Below are positions 1 through 8,563 of a DNA stretch of 64,000 bases, piece after piece. Position 1 is the first letter of the stretch. Each line of letters begins with the position of its first letter. Source of the DNA: a virus. The stretch covers positions 1 through 64,000 of IMG/VR virus record IMGVR_UViG_3300042556_001053. The stretch is one strand, 5' to 3'. The notes under the pieces were generated by a model, which made no database searches, was not told where the DNA came from, and saw only the letters and a list, made by a program, of their open reading frames with translations. The position numbers and the translations under genes are program-made.

Positions 1-2015
1 TCTGTTACTGCATCTGCTAATGTAAATGGCATTGGTGTATCCCCTGCTGATTCTGCTCTGTCAGTAAACTCAACAAATGCTTCGGCAAGTGCTGGGTTAG
101 ACTTCATCTGTTCAGCAATCTGTGCAACTTCTGACGGCTTAATACCAAGGTCTTCTGCAACTTCTACTTTTGCTTCTTGCGTCAATGCTTTGAGTGTTTG
201 ACTTACTGCTGTAATTTGTTCAGGGGAAAGAGTAACTAACTTATTATCCTTGCTTGTAAGGTTAGCAATAACTCCAGACAAGTCTTCTGCTGTCCCAGTA
301 CCCTTTTCAGGAATAAGTTCTGCTAAAACTTCATCTTTAATTTCTACATCTGGCTCAGTCCATGGGTTTTCTTCAGGCTCAGGATCTGGTCCTGGTTCTG
401 GTGAAGGTTCAGGCGTAGGCTCTTCTGTGGGTTCCTCAGTAGGCTCTGGAGTTGGTTCTGGAGTTTGTTCTGGATCTGGTGTAGGTTCTATTGTAGGTTC
501 AGGAGTTGGCTCCTCTGTAGGCTCTTCTGTAGGCTCTTCTGTAGGCTCTTCTGTAGGCTCTTCTGTAGGCTCAGGAGATGGCTTTGGCGTAGGACTAGGC
601 TTTGGTTCCTCTGTAGGCTCTTCTGTAGGCTCAGGGCTTGGTTCCTCTGTTGGCTCATCTGTAGGCTCTTCTGTAGGCTTTGGAGATGGATCATCTGTAG
701 GTTCAGGACTTGGTTCTGGGGTGGGTTCTGGGGTAGGCTCTGGAGTTGGTTCTGGAGTAGGCTGATTGGCTGCAGCGTTAGCTGCTGCCTGAGCAATAGC
801 AGACTGAATCTCTCTTTGTAATTGTTCTTCATAGTAACGCCATGCGTTATCAATCGCACTATTAAGATTATTTATTGACTGCTCGTATGCATCTTCAGCA
901 TTATTTTTATTTTGCAATGCAGTGGCAACATTTAAAACTGCGTTGTTATATTCGTTTGTTTTATTAATTAATGTTTGATTATAATTATTTAATGTTGAAA
1001 CTGCTTGATTATAAATATTTAGTTTGTCATTATATACATCTTGTGCTAAGTTCTTTGTAGCAAGTGCTTGGTTATAATCATTTATCTGCTCCTGTGTTGC
1101 ACCTGGTCCAGAAGAAAATGTATTAAGGTTACAGCTAAAATTTTGTCCCCAGACTCTTGGATTTCCAGCATAGTCACATCCTGCTCCAGTCCATCCTCCA
1201 GGAATTGCCCATCCAAGATGATATGAACCTGGGCCTCCGCCGTTATACCACCATATTTCTACATCTAAAGTCTTGTCTTCACTAACATCATATGCTGGAG
1301 AATAGTCGCTCCATGTAGCACCTTGCTCTACCCAGTTATCAACGGCAAGTTGCCCATCAACATACATTCTAAACCCATCATCTGTATATCCTGCAAAGTA
1401 GGTTGATGTGAACCAAGACGGTACTGTTATTTGACCAGTGAACTTAACTATAAAGTTTTCGTATCTGTTACCACAAACTGGTAGTTGCATGTGGCTTGAG
1501 TTCCAAGTACCAGAACAAATCACAGATCCTGGGGTAGCGACATTACCCTGTCTAACAAGAGTATAAACAGTGTATTCCAAACCTGTTCCTCCAGCAGACT
1601 GCATGTTAGATTGTGCTGTTTGTAGATTAATGTTAGCTACTTCAAGTGCATCTAGTGCATTATTCTTATTAGTTAGGGCAGTGGCTATTGTGGCTGTTTG
1701 TCCATCTACCGCTGATTGGGCTAAATCTTTTTCTTCAAGTGCCGTGGTTTCTGCGTCAAGGGAGTCATCATATAGGACAGAGGTTTGTGTCTTGGCTTCT
1801 TCTGCAGATACGGCAAGATCATATTTGTCTTCTGCTTCTTGGATTAAGGATATAAATTCATCCTTGTATCCAAGGTCGTCTATGCTGTTGTTTAGTTCCT
1901 CAATTTGCTGAGCAGCAACTGTTAGTGGATCGTCAGAGTGGGCCTCTGTAGGGGCTATAAGAAGCCAAGCAAAGGCAAGGGTAGAAACTGTAAATATACG
2001 CAAGAGCTTTTTCAA
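1..2015 (-). CDS. Secreted PA14-domain protein with Pro-Glu-Pro-Thr stalk (3' end outside window)
   Basis: The reading frame stays open from a TTG at 2015 to the window edge (671 codons), so the C-terminus is missing. TTG was chosen because a GGAG site lies about 10 nt upstream and the first 25 residues form a typical signal peptide (Lys-Lys, hydrophobic core, Thr-Glu-Ala cleavage). Next come an Ala/Glu-rich coiled coil (about 35-140), a PA14-like beta-sandwich (about 142-300, with the [15 protein letters not shown] and [11 protein letters not shown] signatures), a second Asn-rich coiled coil (about 305-410), an acidic Pro-Glu-Pro-Thr repeat (about 412-552) and an alpha-helical C-terminal part. 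PA14 domains usually bind glycans. I infer a secreted or virion-associated glycan-binding protein on a rigid stalk; a host-surface or lysis role is equally possible. Confidence 0.8.
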   Translation of the reverse strand, partial: MKKLLRIFTVSTLAFAWLLIAPTEAHSDDPLTVAAQQIEELNNSIDDLGYKDEFISLIQEAEDKYDLAVSAEEAKTQTSVLYDDSLDAETTALEEKDLAQSAVDGQTATIATALTNKNNALDALEVANINLQTAQSNMQSAGGTGLEYTVYTLVRQGNVATPGSVICSGTWNSSHMQLPVCGNRYENFIVKFTGQITVPSWFTSTYFAGYTDDGFRMYVDGQLAVDNWVEQGATWSDYSPAYDVSEDKTLDVEIWWYNGGGPGSYHLGWAIPGGWTGAGCDYAGNPRVWGQNFSCNLNTFSSGPGATQEQINDYNQALATKNLAQDVYNDKLNIYNQAVSTLNNYNQTLINKTNEYNNAVLNVATALQNKNNAEDAYEQSINNLNSAIDNAWRYYEEQLQREIQSAIAQAAANAAANQPTPEPTPEPTPEPTPEPSPEPTDDPSPKPTEEPTDEPTEEPSPEPTEEPTEEPKPSPTPKPSPEPTEEPTEEPTEEPTEEPTEEPTPEPTIEPTPDPEQTPEPTPEPTEEPTEEPTPEPSPEPGPDPEPEENPWTEPDVEIKDEVLAELIPEKGTGTAEDLSGVIANLTSKDNKLVTLSPEQITAVSQTLKALTQEAKVEVAEDLGIKPSEVAQIAEQMKSNPALAEAFVEFTDRAESAGDTPMPFTLADAVT
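366..765 (-). repeat. In-frame Pro-Glu-Pro-Thr / Glu-Glu-Pro-Thr repeat tract
   Basis: About 130 codons of the PA14 gene are short 12-nt-based repeats (CCTACAGAAGAG and relatives) encoding P-T-E-E, P-T-P-E and P-S-P-E units. This gives an extended, negatively charged, proline-rich stalk. Tracts of this kind occur as wall-spanning or spacer segments in Gram-positive surface proteins. Repeat number could vary without changing the reading frame. Confidence 0.9.
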
Positions 2016-2037
2016 GTGGTGTACTCTCCTCACACCT

Positions 2038-2046
2038 ATTATATCA
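2038..2046 (-). promoter_or_regulatory. Extended -10 promoter (TGATATAAT) for PA14 gene
   Basis: On the minus strand TGATATAAT lies 22 nt before the TTG start, just downstream of a terminator. The predicted transcript start is near 2031, giving a short leader that carries the ribosome site. No clear -35 hexamer is visible. Confidence 0.6.
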
Positions 2047-2070
2047 AATTATTCAGTTAGACATATAGGC

Positions 2071-2101
2071 AAAAAGAAAGGGAGCCAGTTTCCTGACTCC
2101 C
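2071..2101 (-). terminator. Rho-independent terminator after the secreted coiled-coil gene
   Basis: Minus strand: a 9-bp stem GGGAGTCAG / CTGGCTCCC (one G-T pair) with a GAAA loop, followed by TTTCTTTTT. It lies 18 nt past the stop of the 2119-3525 gene and before the promoter of the PA14 gene. Confidence 0.85.
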
Positions 2102-2118
2102 AAACTTTTAAGTTATTG

Positions 2119-3525
2119 TTACTTAACTAAAGCAACCTTAGCCTTTGGATTCTTCTTGTTCCACTGAGTGGCCAACTTGTTAAATGCAGCCTTCATGGAC
2201 TTAATCGCTGCAGCATTATCTGCAGTCAACTTAGCAATCTGTGCATCCTTAGCAAGAAGAGCAGCATCTGATGCAGTCTTTGCATCAGCAAGTGCCTTTG
2301 CACCTGCTGCCTTCTCTGTTGCTACAGCATCTGCAACTGCCTTATCTGAAGCAGCCTTTGCATCTGCAATTGCCTTATCTGATGTAGCCTTTAGATCAGC
2401 AAGTGCCTTGGCATGTGAAGCCTTTAGTTCTGCAAGTTCTGCAGTAACTATTGCAAGTGAAGCATTAGCTGCTTCCAACTCCAACTTGAACTGTGCGATA
2501 ATCTTATCTGCAGCAACGCCTGCTTCTGCAAGTGCCTTTAGAGCGCTTGCTTCTGCCTTCTTTGCATCAGTTGCTTCTGCTGTTGCCTTTAGTAGGTCAG
2601 CATTAGCCTTTGCTAGGCTTGCTGCTAGGTCTGACTTAGCCTTAACTTCTGCTTCAAGCTGAGCCTTTGTAGATGCATGTGCAGCCTTCTCAGCAGCAAG
2701 TGCAGCCTTCTCAGCAGCAAGCTCTGAAACTAGATCACGAACTGCAATTTCTGCAAATGGTGAAAGTGTACGAGCAGGAAGTCCAACTACGTCTGCAGAT
2801 GTTGCATCAGAAGATGTTGTTGGAGCAAATGTAATAAGTGAGCGTGTTCCAGTTGCTGGTAGTGTTGCAGTAAACTTTGCAACTCCAAAATCTGAAAGTG
2901 TTGCACCAGTTGTTACTGTTGCTGTATCTAGTGTTGCTGATGCAGCAAAGACTGCTGCTGTAATTGACTTACCAGATACCTTGTTACCAAATGCATCTGT
3001 TGCTGTAACTAGAATATCATGCTTTGTACCAGCAGCTCCTGCTGATGGAGCAGATACTGTTAGGTTGTTGATCTTTCCAGCAGTTCCCTGTACATAGTAT
3101 GTAAGAGTTGTTCCACCGTTGTTGATTACAACTGTACCAATTGCTGTTGTCTTTGTGTAGACAAAAAATGTTGCAGTATTTCCAGTACCTGTTGCAATTG
3201 TCAAAGATGATGATCCTGACGATGCTCCTACTGGTGATGCTGATGTGTGTAGTGCAGACACGATTGTTGCGTTAGTTGCTGAAGCAGTAACTGATGTTCC
3301 TGTTGCAACTGTTGCTACAAAGCGCAATGCATCTGCTGCATCAATTGTGTTGTCCTCTGGGACTGGCAATGAAGCAGGTGTAGCAATTACACCATTAGTT
3401 GTATTTGCTACAGAGTTTAGCGTTACTGCAACAGTCATTACCGTTGCATTCGCAGGTGCTGCTGCGACAGTTCCCAAAGTCATGGCTGCAGCCACGGCAA
3501 GGGCGATCTTCTTAAATGAATTCAT
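2119..3525 (-). CDS. Secreted Ig-like / coiled-coil surface protein
   Basis: 468 residues. The ATG is preceded by AAGGAG. The first 27 residues are a signal peptide ending in Ala-Asn-Ala. Residues about 28-265 are Thr/Ala/Val-rich and look like tandem Ig-like beta domains (a TVSAPSAGAAGTKHDILVTATDAFGN segment is typical of bacterial Ig-like folds; it spans about residues 151-176). Residues about 265-445 are an Ala/Lys/Glu coiled coil, and the protein ends in a basic tail with the pattern QWNKKNPKAKVALVK. It directly follows the terminase and closes that transcription unit with a strong terminator. The composition resembles secreted cell-surface (S-layer-like) proteins of Actinobacteria more than classical virion proteins. 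Host-surface mimicry, a decoration protein or an acquired host gene are all possible. The function is not established. Confidence 0.8.
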   Translation of the reverse strand: MNSFKKIALAVAAAMTLGTVAAAPANATVMTVAVTLNSVANTTNGVIATPASLPVPEDNTIDAADALRFVATVATGTSVTASATNATIVSALHTSASPVGASSGSSSLTIATGTGNTATFFVYTKTTAIGTVVINNGGTTLTYYVQGTAGKINNLTVSAPSAGAAGTKHDILVTATDAFGNKVSGKSITAAVFAASATLDTATVTTGATLSDFGVAKFTATLPATGTRSLITFAPTTSSDATSADVVGLPARTLSPFAEIAVRDLVSELAAEKAALAAEKAAHASTKAQLEAEVKAKSDLAASLAKANADLLKATAEATDAKKAEASALKALAEAGVAADKIIAQFKLELEAANASLAIVTAELAELKASHAKALADLKATSDKAIADAKAASDKAVADAVATEKAAGAKALADAKTASDAALLAKDAQIAKLTADNAAAIKSMKAAFNKLATQWNKKNPKAKVALVK

Positions 3526-3536
3526 TTTTCTCCTTG

Positions 3537-5309
3537 TTATATTAGTTTTAGGTTATCAAGAAAACTCTTGACATCTTCAGGCATTTGCCTGTCTTCCAAT
3601 TCTACCATAGCTCTCTGCTGTCTTGCAACTTTATCCGCAGATCCCCAGGTATGAATCTCTATCTCAATATTCATTTCCTTTGGGGTATGAGAAATGGCAC
3701 CAAATACTGCCCCACAAACAGCATCTGCCAAGTCCTTAGACTTCTTTCTAGGGTGATCTACACGATTACCCTTCATGATCTTAAGCTCTGACATTTCTTC
3801 CAGAAGCAAGGGAATCATGGGCATAGCAATACGCTCTTCATAGACCATCATTGCTAAATCTTCGTAGTGTTTTTTGGCAACAGAAACAGTATCAGTTCTT
3901 ATTCCTACCTGCTTTAGCTCTTGCTGAATATCATATGACTGCCAACGGTCAAATGAAACAATACCAATATTAAAACCTTGTCTGCGTAGATTAATAATCC
4001 ATTGTTTTACTTCAGATAGATTAACGGGTCCTTCTGCCTTTGGTTCCCACCATGCTACTGCATCTACTACAACTATTGGTGCTACCTGTTCATAATCTTT
4101 AATTACCTGGATATTTACCCATTTATCTACGTGAGCAATAGCAACTGCACACTTATCGTGCTTCTGTGCAAGGTCAGCGTGAATGTAATATTGCTTGTCT
4201 GGATCTGGCTTAAAGTTTTCTGCAAATCTTCTAAAGCTATCCACAGGGTTTGTTAAGGTCATACAGTTAATAAGTTTATCCTTTTGCTTAAAGAAAGCAT
4301 CTGATGCATAGGTTGGTGTACACAAGAAGCGCATCATTGCATCTCCTAAGTCTGTTAGGAATGCTATCTTAAAGTCATCAATCTGTCTGGTAGGGTTTAC
4401 TTCCCATGTTGGTCGCTTTAATGCCAATACCTTTGGAATCTTGTATGAAATAATATGATCTTCTTCCCATGCAATCTCAAAGAAGTTGTCTGGGTTATCT
4501 TCTGGTAGGTCTTCGTTAATAATAAACTTATGTGATCTATCTACAATTTCTTTCTCAGCAATTACTGCATCGTACCTTTGTGAAATAAAGTCACCTGGAT
4601 AGCGTGGGAATGAAAGCAAAACTACCTTACCAAGATCAGGAAAACGAGAGTCTACGGTACCACGGAAAGCTTTATATATATTGTCCGCAGTTTTTCCTTG
4701 TTCATTTCCTGTTGCTACTTCTGATGCAAAGCCAGAAATTTCATCAAGCACAGCCATAAACAAGTTCAAACCCTCATGTGATTCACGCTCTGAGTGACCA
4801 GAGTAAACAGTGATTGACTTATCAAACTCAATTGAATCTGCTTTAGGGTTATACTTTCCAGCAAACCAGGGTGATCTTTCAATCTTTGACTTAAACCCTT
4901 TAAAGAAAACATTTTTAGCCTGTTGAGCGTTAATAGCAACGTTAATGATATCAATAGCATCTCCTGCAGGCTTACCGTAGTAGACTGCTGGATCTTTTAA
5001 ACATAACATCTTATATACTACATATGCACATGCTACTGTAGATACGAAGTCTTTTCCAGATCCCTTGCCAAGTTGCAGAATGATCTCATTCTTTGTGTAC
5101 TTTTTAAAATATGCTTCACCATCATCACGAATATCCATTACATCTTCTTTACGATATATCTGACTCATTGCTTCAACTATGTCGTATTGTATATCAGAAA
5201 GCGGTGGTTGGCCAAGATAATCTGGAGACTCAACAAATGTTTTTGCATCTACTGGCTGTTCAACAAAATGGTTTTCCTTTAATACTTCTAAGAACTCTTT
5301 AAAACTCAT
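3537..5309 (-). CDS. terL: Terminase large subunit
   Basis: 590 residues. It starts at the ATG at 5309, overlapping the TGA of the upstream gene (ATGA); a further in-frame start at 5330 would add seven residues but needs a longer overlap. The N-terminal ATPase shows Walker A GKGSGKD (about 81-87) and a Walker B-like MAVLDE (about 188-193). The C-terminal RNase H-fold nuclease has three spaced acidic motifs: HADLAQKHDK (about 376), SFDRW (about 453) and DLADAV (about 525). This is the packaging motor and headful or cos nuclease that docks on the portal. It is unusual in lying about 40 kb from the portal gene, at the end of the replication cluster. Confidence 0.93.
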   Translation of the reverse strand: MSFKEFLEVLKENHFVEQPVDAKTFVESPDYLGQPPLSDIQYDIVEAMSQIYRKEDVMDIRDDGEAYFKKYTKNEIILQLGKGSGKDFVSTVACAYVVYKMLCLKDPAVYYGKPAGDAIDIINVAINAQQAKNVFFKGFKSKIERSPWFAGKYNPKADSIEFDKSITVYSGHSERESHEGLNLFMAVLDEISGFASEVATGNEQGKTADNIYKAFRGTVDSRFPDLGKVVLLSFPRYPGDFISQRYDAVIAEKEIVDRSHKFIINEDLPEDNPDNFFEIAWEEDHIISYKIPKVLALKRPTWEVNPTRQIDDFKIAFLTDLGDAMMRFLCTPTYASDAFFKQKDKLINCMTLTNPVDSFRRFAENFKPDPDKQYYIHADLAQKHDKCAVAIAHVDKWVNIQVIKDYEQVAPIVVVDAVAWWEPKAEGPVNLSEVKQWIINLRRQGFNIGIVSFDRWQSYDIQQELKQVGIRTDTVSVAKKHYEDLAMMVYEERIAMPMIPLLLEEMSELKIMKGNRVDHPRKKSKDLADAVCGAVFGAISHTPKEMNIEIEIHTWGSADKVARQQRAMVELEDRQMPEDVKSFLDNLKLI

Positions 5310-5836
5310 GACCAAAAACCAACTATACAATACTTAACGCCAGAAGTAACTGGGTCTGCTGAATGAATAAACTCTTCTGATGATGGAAATACAAATAGAG
5401 TGTTTGACTTTGCTTTAAATGACTTATTAAGATTGCTAAAGGTAATTGTTCCACCATCATAGTTATCGTTTAGGTACAGCACTGCAGATATTTTTCTAGG
5501 AAATTCTTCAGTAGAATCTATATGCTCTGCAAAAAATTGTCCTGGAACATACCTGACAACATGATATCCTTCTCCAGTAGTTATATTAATACTGTGTCTT
5601 ATTGCATACTCATTAACAATAAAATCAACTTCTTTTCTTAGCAGATCGTTTAATTCAACATCTATTCGTTTAACGTTTGCATCCCTTATATCTTTTGCTG
5701 AAAGCTTATTGTTTGTTTTGTATCTAGACTTCGCAACTCTTGCATCTGCCCATTCATGCTCTGAACAATGACCTAAAACATAGTCTAATTTTATGTTTGG
5801 TACATCATAGATAGAAATCATGTCTAAACTATTCAT
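5306..5836 (-). CDS. 2OG-Fe(II) oxygenase, prolyl-4-hydroxylase-like (solitary copy)
   Basis: 176 residues. The double-stranded beta-helix core carries the iron ligands H105, D107 and H158 and the 2-oxoglutarate-binding K168, with the family landmarks VLYLNDNYDGG and FVFPSS. It is inserted between the small and large terminase genes with coding overlaps at both ends (8 nt with terS, ATGA with terL), so it is translated together with the packaging enzymes. The eight other family members of this genome lie at 57.3-63.8 kb. The family hydroxylates protein side chains (often proline) or small molecules; the substrate here is unknown. All catalytic residues are present, so activity is likely. Confidence 0.85.
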   Translation of the reverse strand: MNSLDMISIYDVPNIKLDYVLGHCSEHEWADARVAKSRYKTNNKLSAKDIRDANVKRIDVELNDLLRKEVDFIVNEYAIRHSINITTGEGYHVVRYVPGQFFAEHIDSTEEFPRKISAVLYLNDNYDGGTITFSNLNKSFKAKSNTLFVFPSSEEFIHSADPVTSGVKYCIVGFWS

Positions 5837-6371
5837 TGATATCCACAGAAACTATAGTTAAAACTTCTCCCTCTTTTGCTATTGCTGATAGCCTTTGAAG
5901 GATTATGTCTCTTACATCTGGGTGTGTTGATGCAATATCTCTAAGGATTCCTACCAACACTTCTTGTCTACGTTCAATTTCAACCATTTCTTCGGCAAGC
6001 TCTTTGTTTTCAAGTAGTCCAGCTTTTTGAAGCATATCAATGCGCTTAGACTCAATGTCCATTACAAGCTTAATTGCTGCTGTTTTTGCACTAAGGTTAT
6101 TAGTCATTGATGCTTCGTCAATAACTTCATAAGATTTTAATATAAGCTTACTATAGTGTGCATCAGCTCCAGCAAGTGCATCCTTAGCACGAGCACGAAT
6201 TGCTGTATTATTAGATGTTTTTTCTTTCCATTCATCAATGTATGCAACAACACGAGTTCTTGGAATAGCTAGCTCTTTTGATATGGTTGTTGGGTCGCTA
6301 CCTTTTAGATACTCGCTAACAACATCATTCATTATGTCAAGATGCTTTACTAGTTCTTCTTCAGTTGACAT
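5829..6371 (-). CDS. terS: Probable terminase small subunit
   Basis: 180 residues with an AGGGA ribosome site. Residues about 20-50 form a helix-turn-helix (TTISKELAIPRTRVVAYIDEW). A helical middle (about 75-150, AKTAAIKLVMDIESKRIDML) follows, as expected for the oligomerisation region of small terminases that recognise phage DNA. There is no catalytic motif. The assignment rests on this architecture and on the location one gene upstream of terL. A regulatory DNA-binding protein cannot be excluded. Confidence 0.65.
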   Translation of the reverse strand: MSTEEELVKHLDIMNDVVSEYLKGSDPTTISKELAIPRTRVVAYIDEWKEKTSNNTAIRARAKDALAGADAHYSKLILKSYEVIDEASMTNNLSAKTAAIKLVMDIESKRIDMLQKAGLLENKELAEEMVEIERRQEVLVGILRDIASTHPDVRDIILQRLSAIAKEGEVLTIVSVDINE

Positions 6372-6603
6372 ACTTTCCCTCTAGTCTATTGATTTCATCC
6401 TTAATGTAAAAGATTGCCTTCTCAAGATCTTGAATAGTTTTTGACTCATCTTTAAGTCCTGCTCTCCAAAGATACTTAAATGCATTACCAATATTAAAAT
6501 TACGATGACGAGTAATCTCTATACACTCAACACCAGATGGGTCTGTTGTATAATGACGTGGATGGTTTACCTGATCTACTGTAATATTTAAATTATCACT
6601 CAT
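6361..6603 (-). CDS. DUF3310-family protein
   Basis: 80 residues. The start at 6603 was preferred over an in-frame ATG at 6633 because it lies within the end of the upstream ORF (ATGAGTGA), a typical coupling arrangement. The sequence HPRHY, then CIEITRHRNFNIGNAFKYLWRAG, then a helical QDLEKAIFYIKDEI segment is the hallmark of DUF3310, a small family widespread in phages and sometimes annotated as nucleotide kinase-like without firm proof. It overlaps the small terminase start by 11 nt. Confidence 0.8.
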   Translation of the reverse strand: MSDNLNITVDQVNHPRHYTTDPSGVECIEITRHRNFNIGNAFKYLWRAGLKDESKTIQDLEKAIFYIKDEINRLEGKYVN

Positions 6604-6730
6604 GAATTTGCTCTTCGTCATCTTCCCAATCAAATACTTCTGGCATGCCCTTTAGTGCTGTTATGACGTAAGTTAGTCCAACAGCTCCTGCAACACCAAG
6701 ACCAATAACAACTCTTTGTAATTTATTCAT
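6596..6730 (-). CDS. Small single-span membrane protein (44 aa)
   Basis: An ORF of 44 codons between two overlapping genes. Its ATG overlaps the TGA of the upstream HTH gene (ATGA), and its TGA overlaps the start of the DUF3310 gene. The N-terminal half (about 7-27, VVIGLGVAGAVGLTYVITAL) is one hydrophobic segment; the C-terminus is very acidic (DWEDDEEQIHE). I do not recognise a family. The perfect overlaps on both sides argue that it is a real gene. A membrane-anchored accessory peptide or holin-like role would be speculation. Confidence 0.6.
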   Translation of the reverse strand: MNKLQRVVIGLGVAGAVGLTYVITALKGMPEVFDWEDDEEQIHE

Positions 6731-6882
6731 CGCCTACTCTTCCTTAGTCCAAATTTAGCAAGATAAACATAGATAGTTTCTACACTTGCCCCACACTCTT
6801 TTGCAATTTCTTCTGGTGACTTCTTATCAATAAGAAATCGTTTTTTTAGCCATATTTCTGATGTATATAGTTTAGCAGCCAT
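6727..6882 (-). CDS. Short helix-turn-helix protein (51 aa)
   Basis: The start at 6882, 4 nt after the resolvase stop, gives 51 residues; longer forms would run into the resolvase gene. Most of the protein is a helix-turn-helix (LIDKKSPEEIAKECGASVETIYVYLAKFGL) resembling the Hin/transposase-type or sigma-4-like homeodomain fold, followed by a basic tail. It is likely a small DNA-binding regulator or an accessory factor for the neighbouring terminase and recombination genes. It overlaps the next ORF by ATGA. Confidence 0.6.
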   Translation of the reverse strand: MAAKLYTSEIWLKKRFLIDKKSPEEIAKECGASVETIYVYLAKFGLRKSRR

Positions 6883-6886
6883 AATG

Positions 6887-7453
6887 TTATTTGTCAACCC
6901 CAATTGCTTTATCCCAATTAGACAGAGCCCAATGACCAATACCGCAAGCATCTGCAACATCATTATCACTAATAGTTCTATCATAAATAGTATTAATAAA
7001 TCTTATTGTTCTTTCTTTTCTAAGGGTTCTCTCATAAGATTTGTACCAAGAAACAGACTTTCCAGGGTTGGTAGACCTAATGACAAGTTGCTCTTCTTTT
7101 GATATCTTTTTGTTACCAATAAAGTTTTGCCATGTAATTGGAGAAACCTTGCCTATAATCTGTGTTCCAGTTTGTCCTGCTGATCCAAGAATAGCTCCTT
7201 GAACCAAGGCAAGGTCTGCAGCAGTCTTAGGACTATTCATAAATACTGTGTGCTCAATAATAATTGCTTCAAACCCACCGTATATATCAAAAAAAGATTT
7301 TACTTTTTTGCCTGCATCCATAACCTTTTCGTATGTATCTTTTCCTTCAAAGTTAATCTTTCCAACCGTTACTATGTTTTTTGTAAATGTATCAAACACT
7401 GAAAATGCAAGACTATTAGTGCTAGCATCAATAGCACAAATTCTTTTAGGCAT
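6887..7453 (-). CDS. RuvC-like Holliday junction resolvase
   Basis: 188 residues from the ATG at 7453, where the first beta strand begins with the catalytic D9 (ICAIDAS) as in RuvC; an upstream ATG at 7483 would add ten residues. Further acidic residues are E67 (IIIEHT) and the C-terminal pair D165/D168 (DNDVADACGIG), which complete an RNase H-like four-acid site. The enzyme would cut branched recombination or replication intermediates before packaging, which fits its place between the nucleases and the terminase genes. The middle part diverges from bacterial RuvC, as usual in phages. Confidence 0.8.
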   Translation of the reverse strand: MPKRICAIDASTNSLAFSVFDTFTKNIVTVGKINFEGKDTYEKVMDAGKKVKSFFDIYGGFEAIIIEHTVFMNSPKTAADLALVQGAILGSAGQTGTQIIGKVSPITWQNFIGNKKISKEEQLVIRSTNPGKSVSWYKSYERTLRKERTIRFINTIYDRTISDNDVADACGIGHWALSNWDKAIGVDK

Positions 7454-7469
7454 AATTGCAACACCCCAC

Positions 7470-7760
7470 TTAGTCTTGTTCATACTCAATAAATCCTTTA
7501 ATTTCTTTTAACATCTTGTCAACTGCTTTTTTGCTTACATTACAATTAGCACAAAAACCAGAGTCATTGTAGATAGAAAGGGAAGTATTGCATCCGCCTA
7601 AACATCTGCGATCCTTCCCCTTCCTTTTTTGTCTACGAGTTACTTGATATCTTTCTTTAATCTTATCTTTTGTAGCAAGGTCACGACATTCAAGGCTGCA
7701 GTAAATTTGATAACTGACCTTGGGATCAAACCTATTATCACATCTGCTACAAAGTTTCAC
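7470..7760 (-). CDS. Small zinc-binding protein (two CxxC-type knuckles)
   Basis: 96 residues. Cysteine pairs occur at the N-terminus (CSRC, then CSLEC) and near the middle (CLGGC, then CANC), enough for two zinc ribbons, separated by a strongly basic linker (RRQKRKGKDRR). Such proteins commonly bind nucleic acid. It overlaps the nuclease gene upstream by 14 nt and precedes the resolvase. I do not recognise a named family; a recombination or transcription accessory role is inferred. Confidence 0.65.
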   Translation of the reverse strand: MKLCSRCDNRFDPKVSYQIYCSLECRDLATKDKIKERYQVTRRQKRKGKDRRCLGGCNTSLSIYNDSGFCANCNVSKKAVDKMLKEIKGFIEYEQD

Positions 7761-8532
7761 TCAGTTCCTCCAGAGATGCTATTTTCACAACACCTACTCC
7801 AGCTTCATCACATGCCTTTTTGATTGGACAGTTTTTACAAACCTTAGAGTTTGATCTGTAGTTCTTTGTTGGAAGCTCTTTAACTTCCCAAGACTTACGA
7901 ACAACTCTCATCCATTCAAAAGCTTCATCAATCCATTTACGGTAATGATCATTTACCTCAACTGGAATTACAAGAAGTTCATGGTTATTTTTATTTTCAT
8001 AAATAAGAACACCCTTTGCCTTCTTAAGAATCTTCATATAAATAAGTATCTGTACAACGTGACCCATCTTAGGCTTTCCTGTACGCTTGCGATACTCAAA
8101 CACTTCATTGTTAGTTGTCTTAACTTCAACAACTACCTCTTCGCCCTTCCAATTAATAAAGTTGTCTACATAACCAAAAATTGGAGGATCATCATTAAAA
8201 ATCTTAAACTCTGAATCAATTGAAATACCAGAGTTCTTAAACGCTGTCTCAATTCTTCCATGAGCAAGAGTTCCATTAGTCATATTTGCTACTGCGTATG
8301 GATCAGAGTTGTCTTCAAATACCGCTCCCTCAAATGCAAGGTACCAATATCGTGGACATTCTCCATGCCCGTAGGCAATAGTAGATGGACCAAATGTTTT
8401 CTTTTGTGTATGCTTAGGCTCACGCCCAACTAGATATCCAGCCTCAATAGCCTTTACAAGCTCCTGTGCATCAATCTGTGCTGGTGTCTCAACCTCTTTA
8501 ATCATTATTTGCTTTAGTAAATTTTTTGTCAT
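7747..8532 (-). CDS. Cas4/RecB-like PD-(D/E)XK exonuclease with Fe-S cluster
   Basis: 261 residues from the ATG at 8532 (AAAGGA, good spacing); a longer frame upstream is not supported. The nuclease motif is H91, D123 (GYVDNF), E136-V-K138, plus Q161 (VVQILIY). C59 and the C-terminal C232, C235 and C241 match the four cysteines that hold a 4Fe-4S cluster in Cas4 and AddB-type nucleases. The predicted role is resection of DNA ends for RecA-mediated recombination, in line with the adjoining RecA and resolvase genes. No Cas genes are nearby, so a CRISPR role is unlikely. It is the first gene after promoter 8553-8561. Confidence 0.85.
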   Translation of the reverse strand: MTKNLLKQIMIKEVETPAQIDAQELVKAIEAGYLVGREPKHTQKKTFGPSTIAYGHGECPRYWYLAFEGAVFEDNSDPYAVANMTNGTLAHGRIETAFKNSGISIDSEFKIFNDDPPIFGYVDNFINWKGEEVVVEVKTTNNEVFEYRKRTGKPKMGHVVQILIYMKILKKAKGVLIYENKNNHELLVIPVEVNDHYRKWIDEAFEWMRVVRKSWEVKELPTKNYRSNSKVCKNCPIKKACDEAGVGVVKIASLEELSETL

Positions 8533-8552
8533 TATATTCCTTTGTTTATATA

Positions 8553-8561
8553 AGTATACCA
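8553..8561 (-). promoter_or_regulatory. Extended -10 promoter (TGGTATACT) for the Cas4-like nuclease unit
   Basis: Minus strand TGGTATACT lies 20 nt upstream of the ATG at 8532, in the only gap of this gene cluster. An AAAGGA ribosome site follows. Confidence 0.6.
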
Positions 8562-8563
8562 GG

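Noticed and set aside
250-821. Plus-strand ORFs rich in Gly-Ser-Val or Cys-Arg-Leu repeats
   Set aside because: They are antisense shadows of the Pro-Glu-Pro-Thr coding repeats of the minus-strand PA14 gene, which has a signal peptide and known domain.
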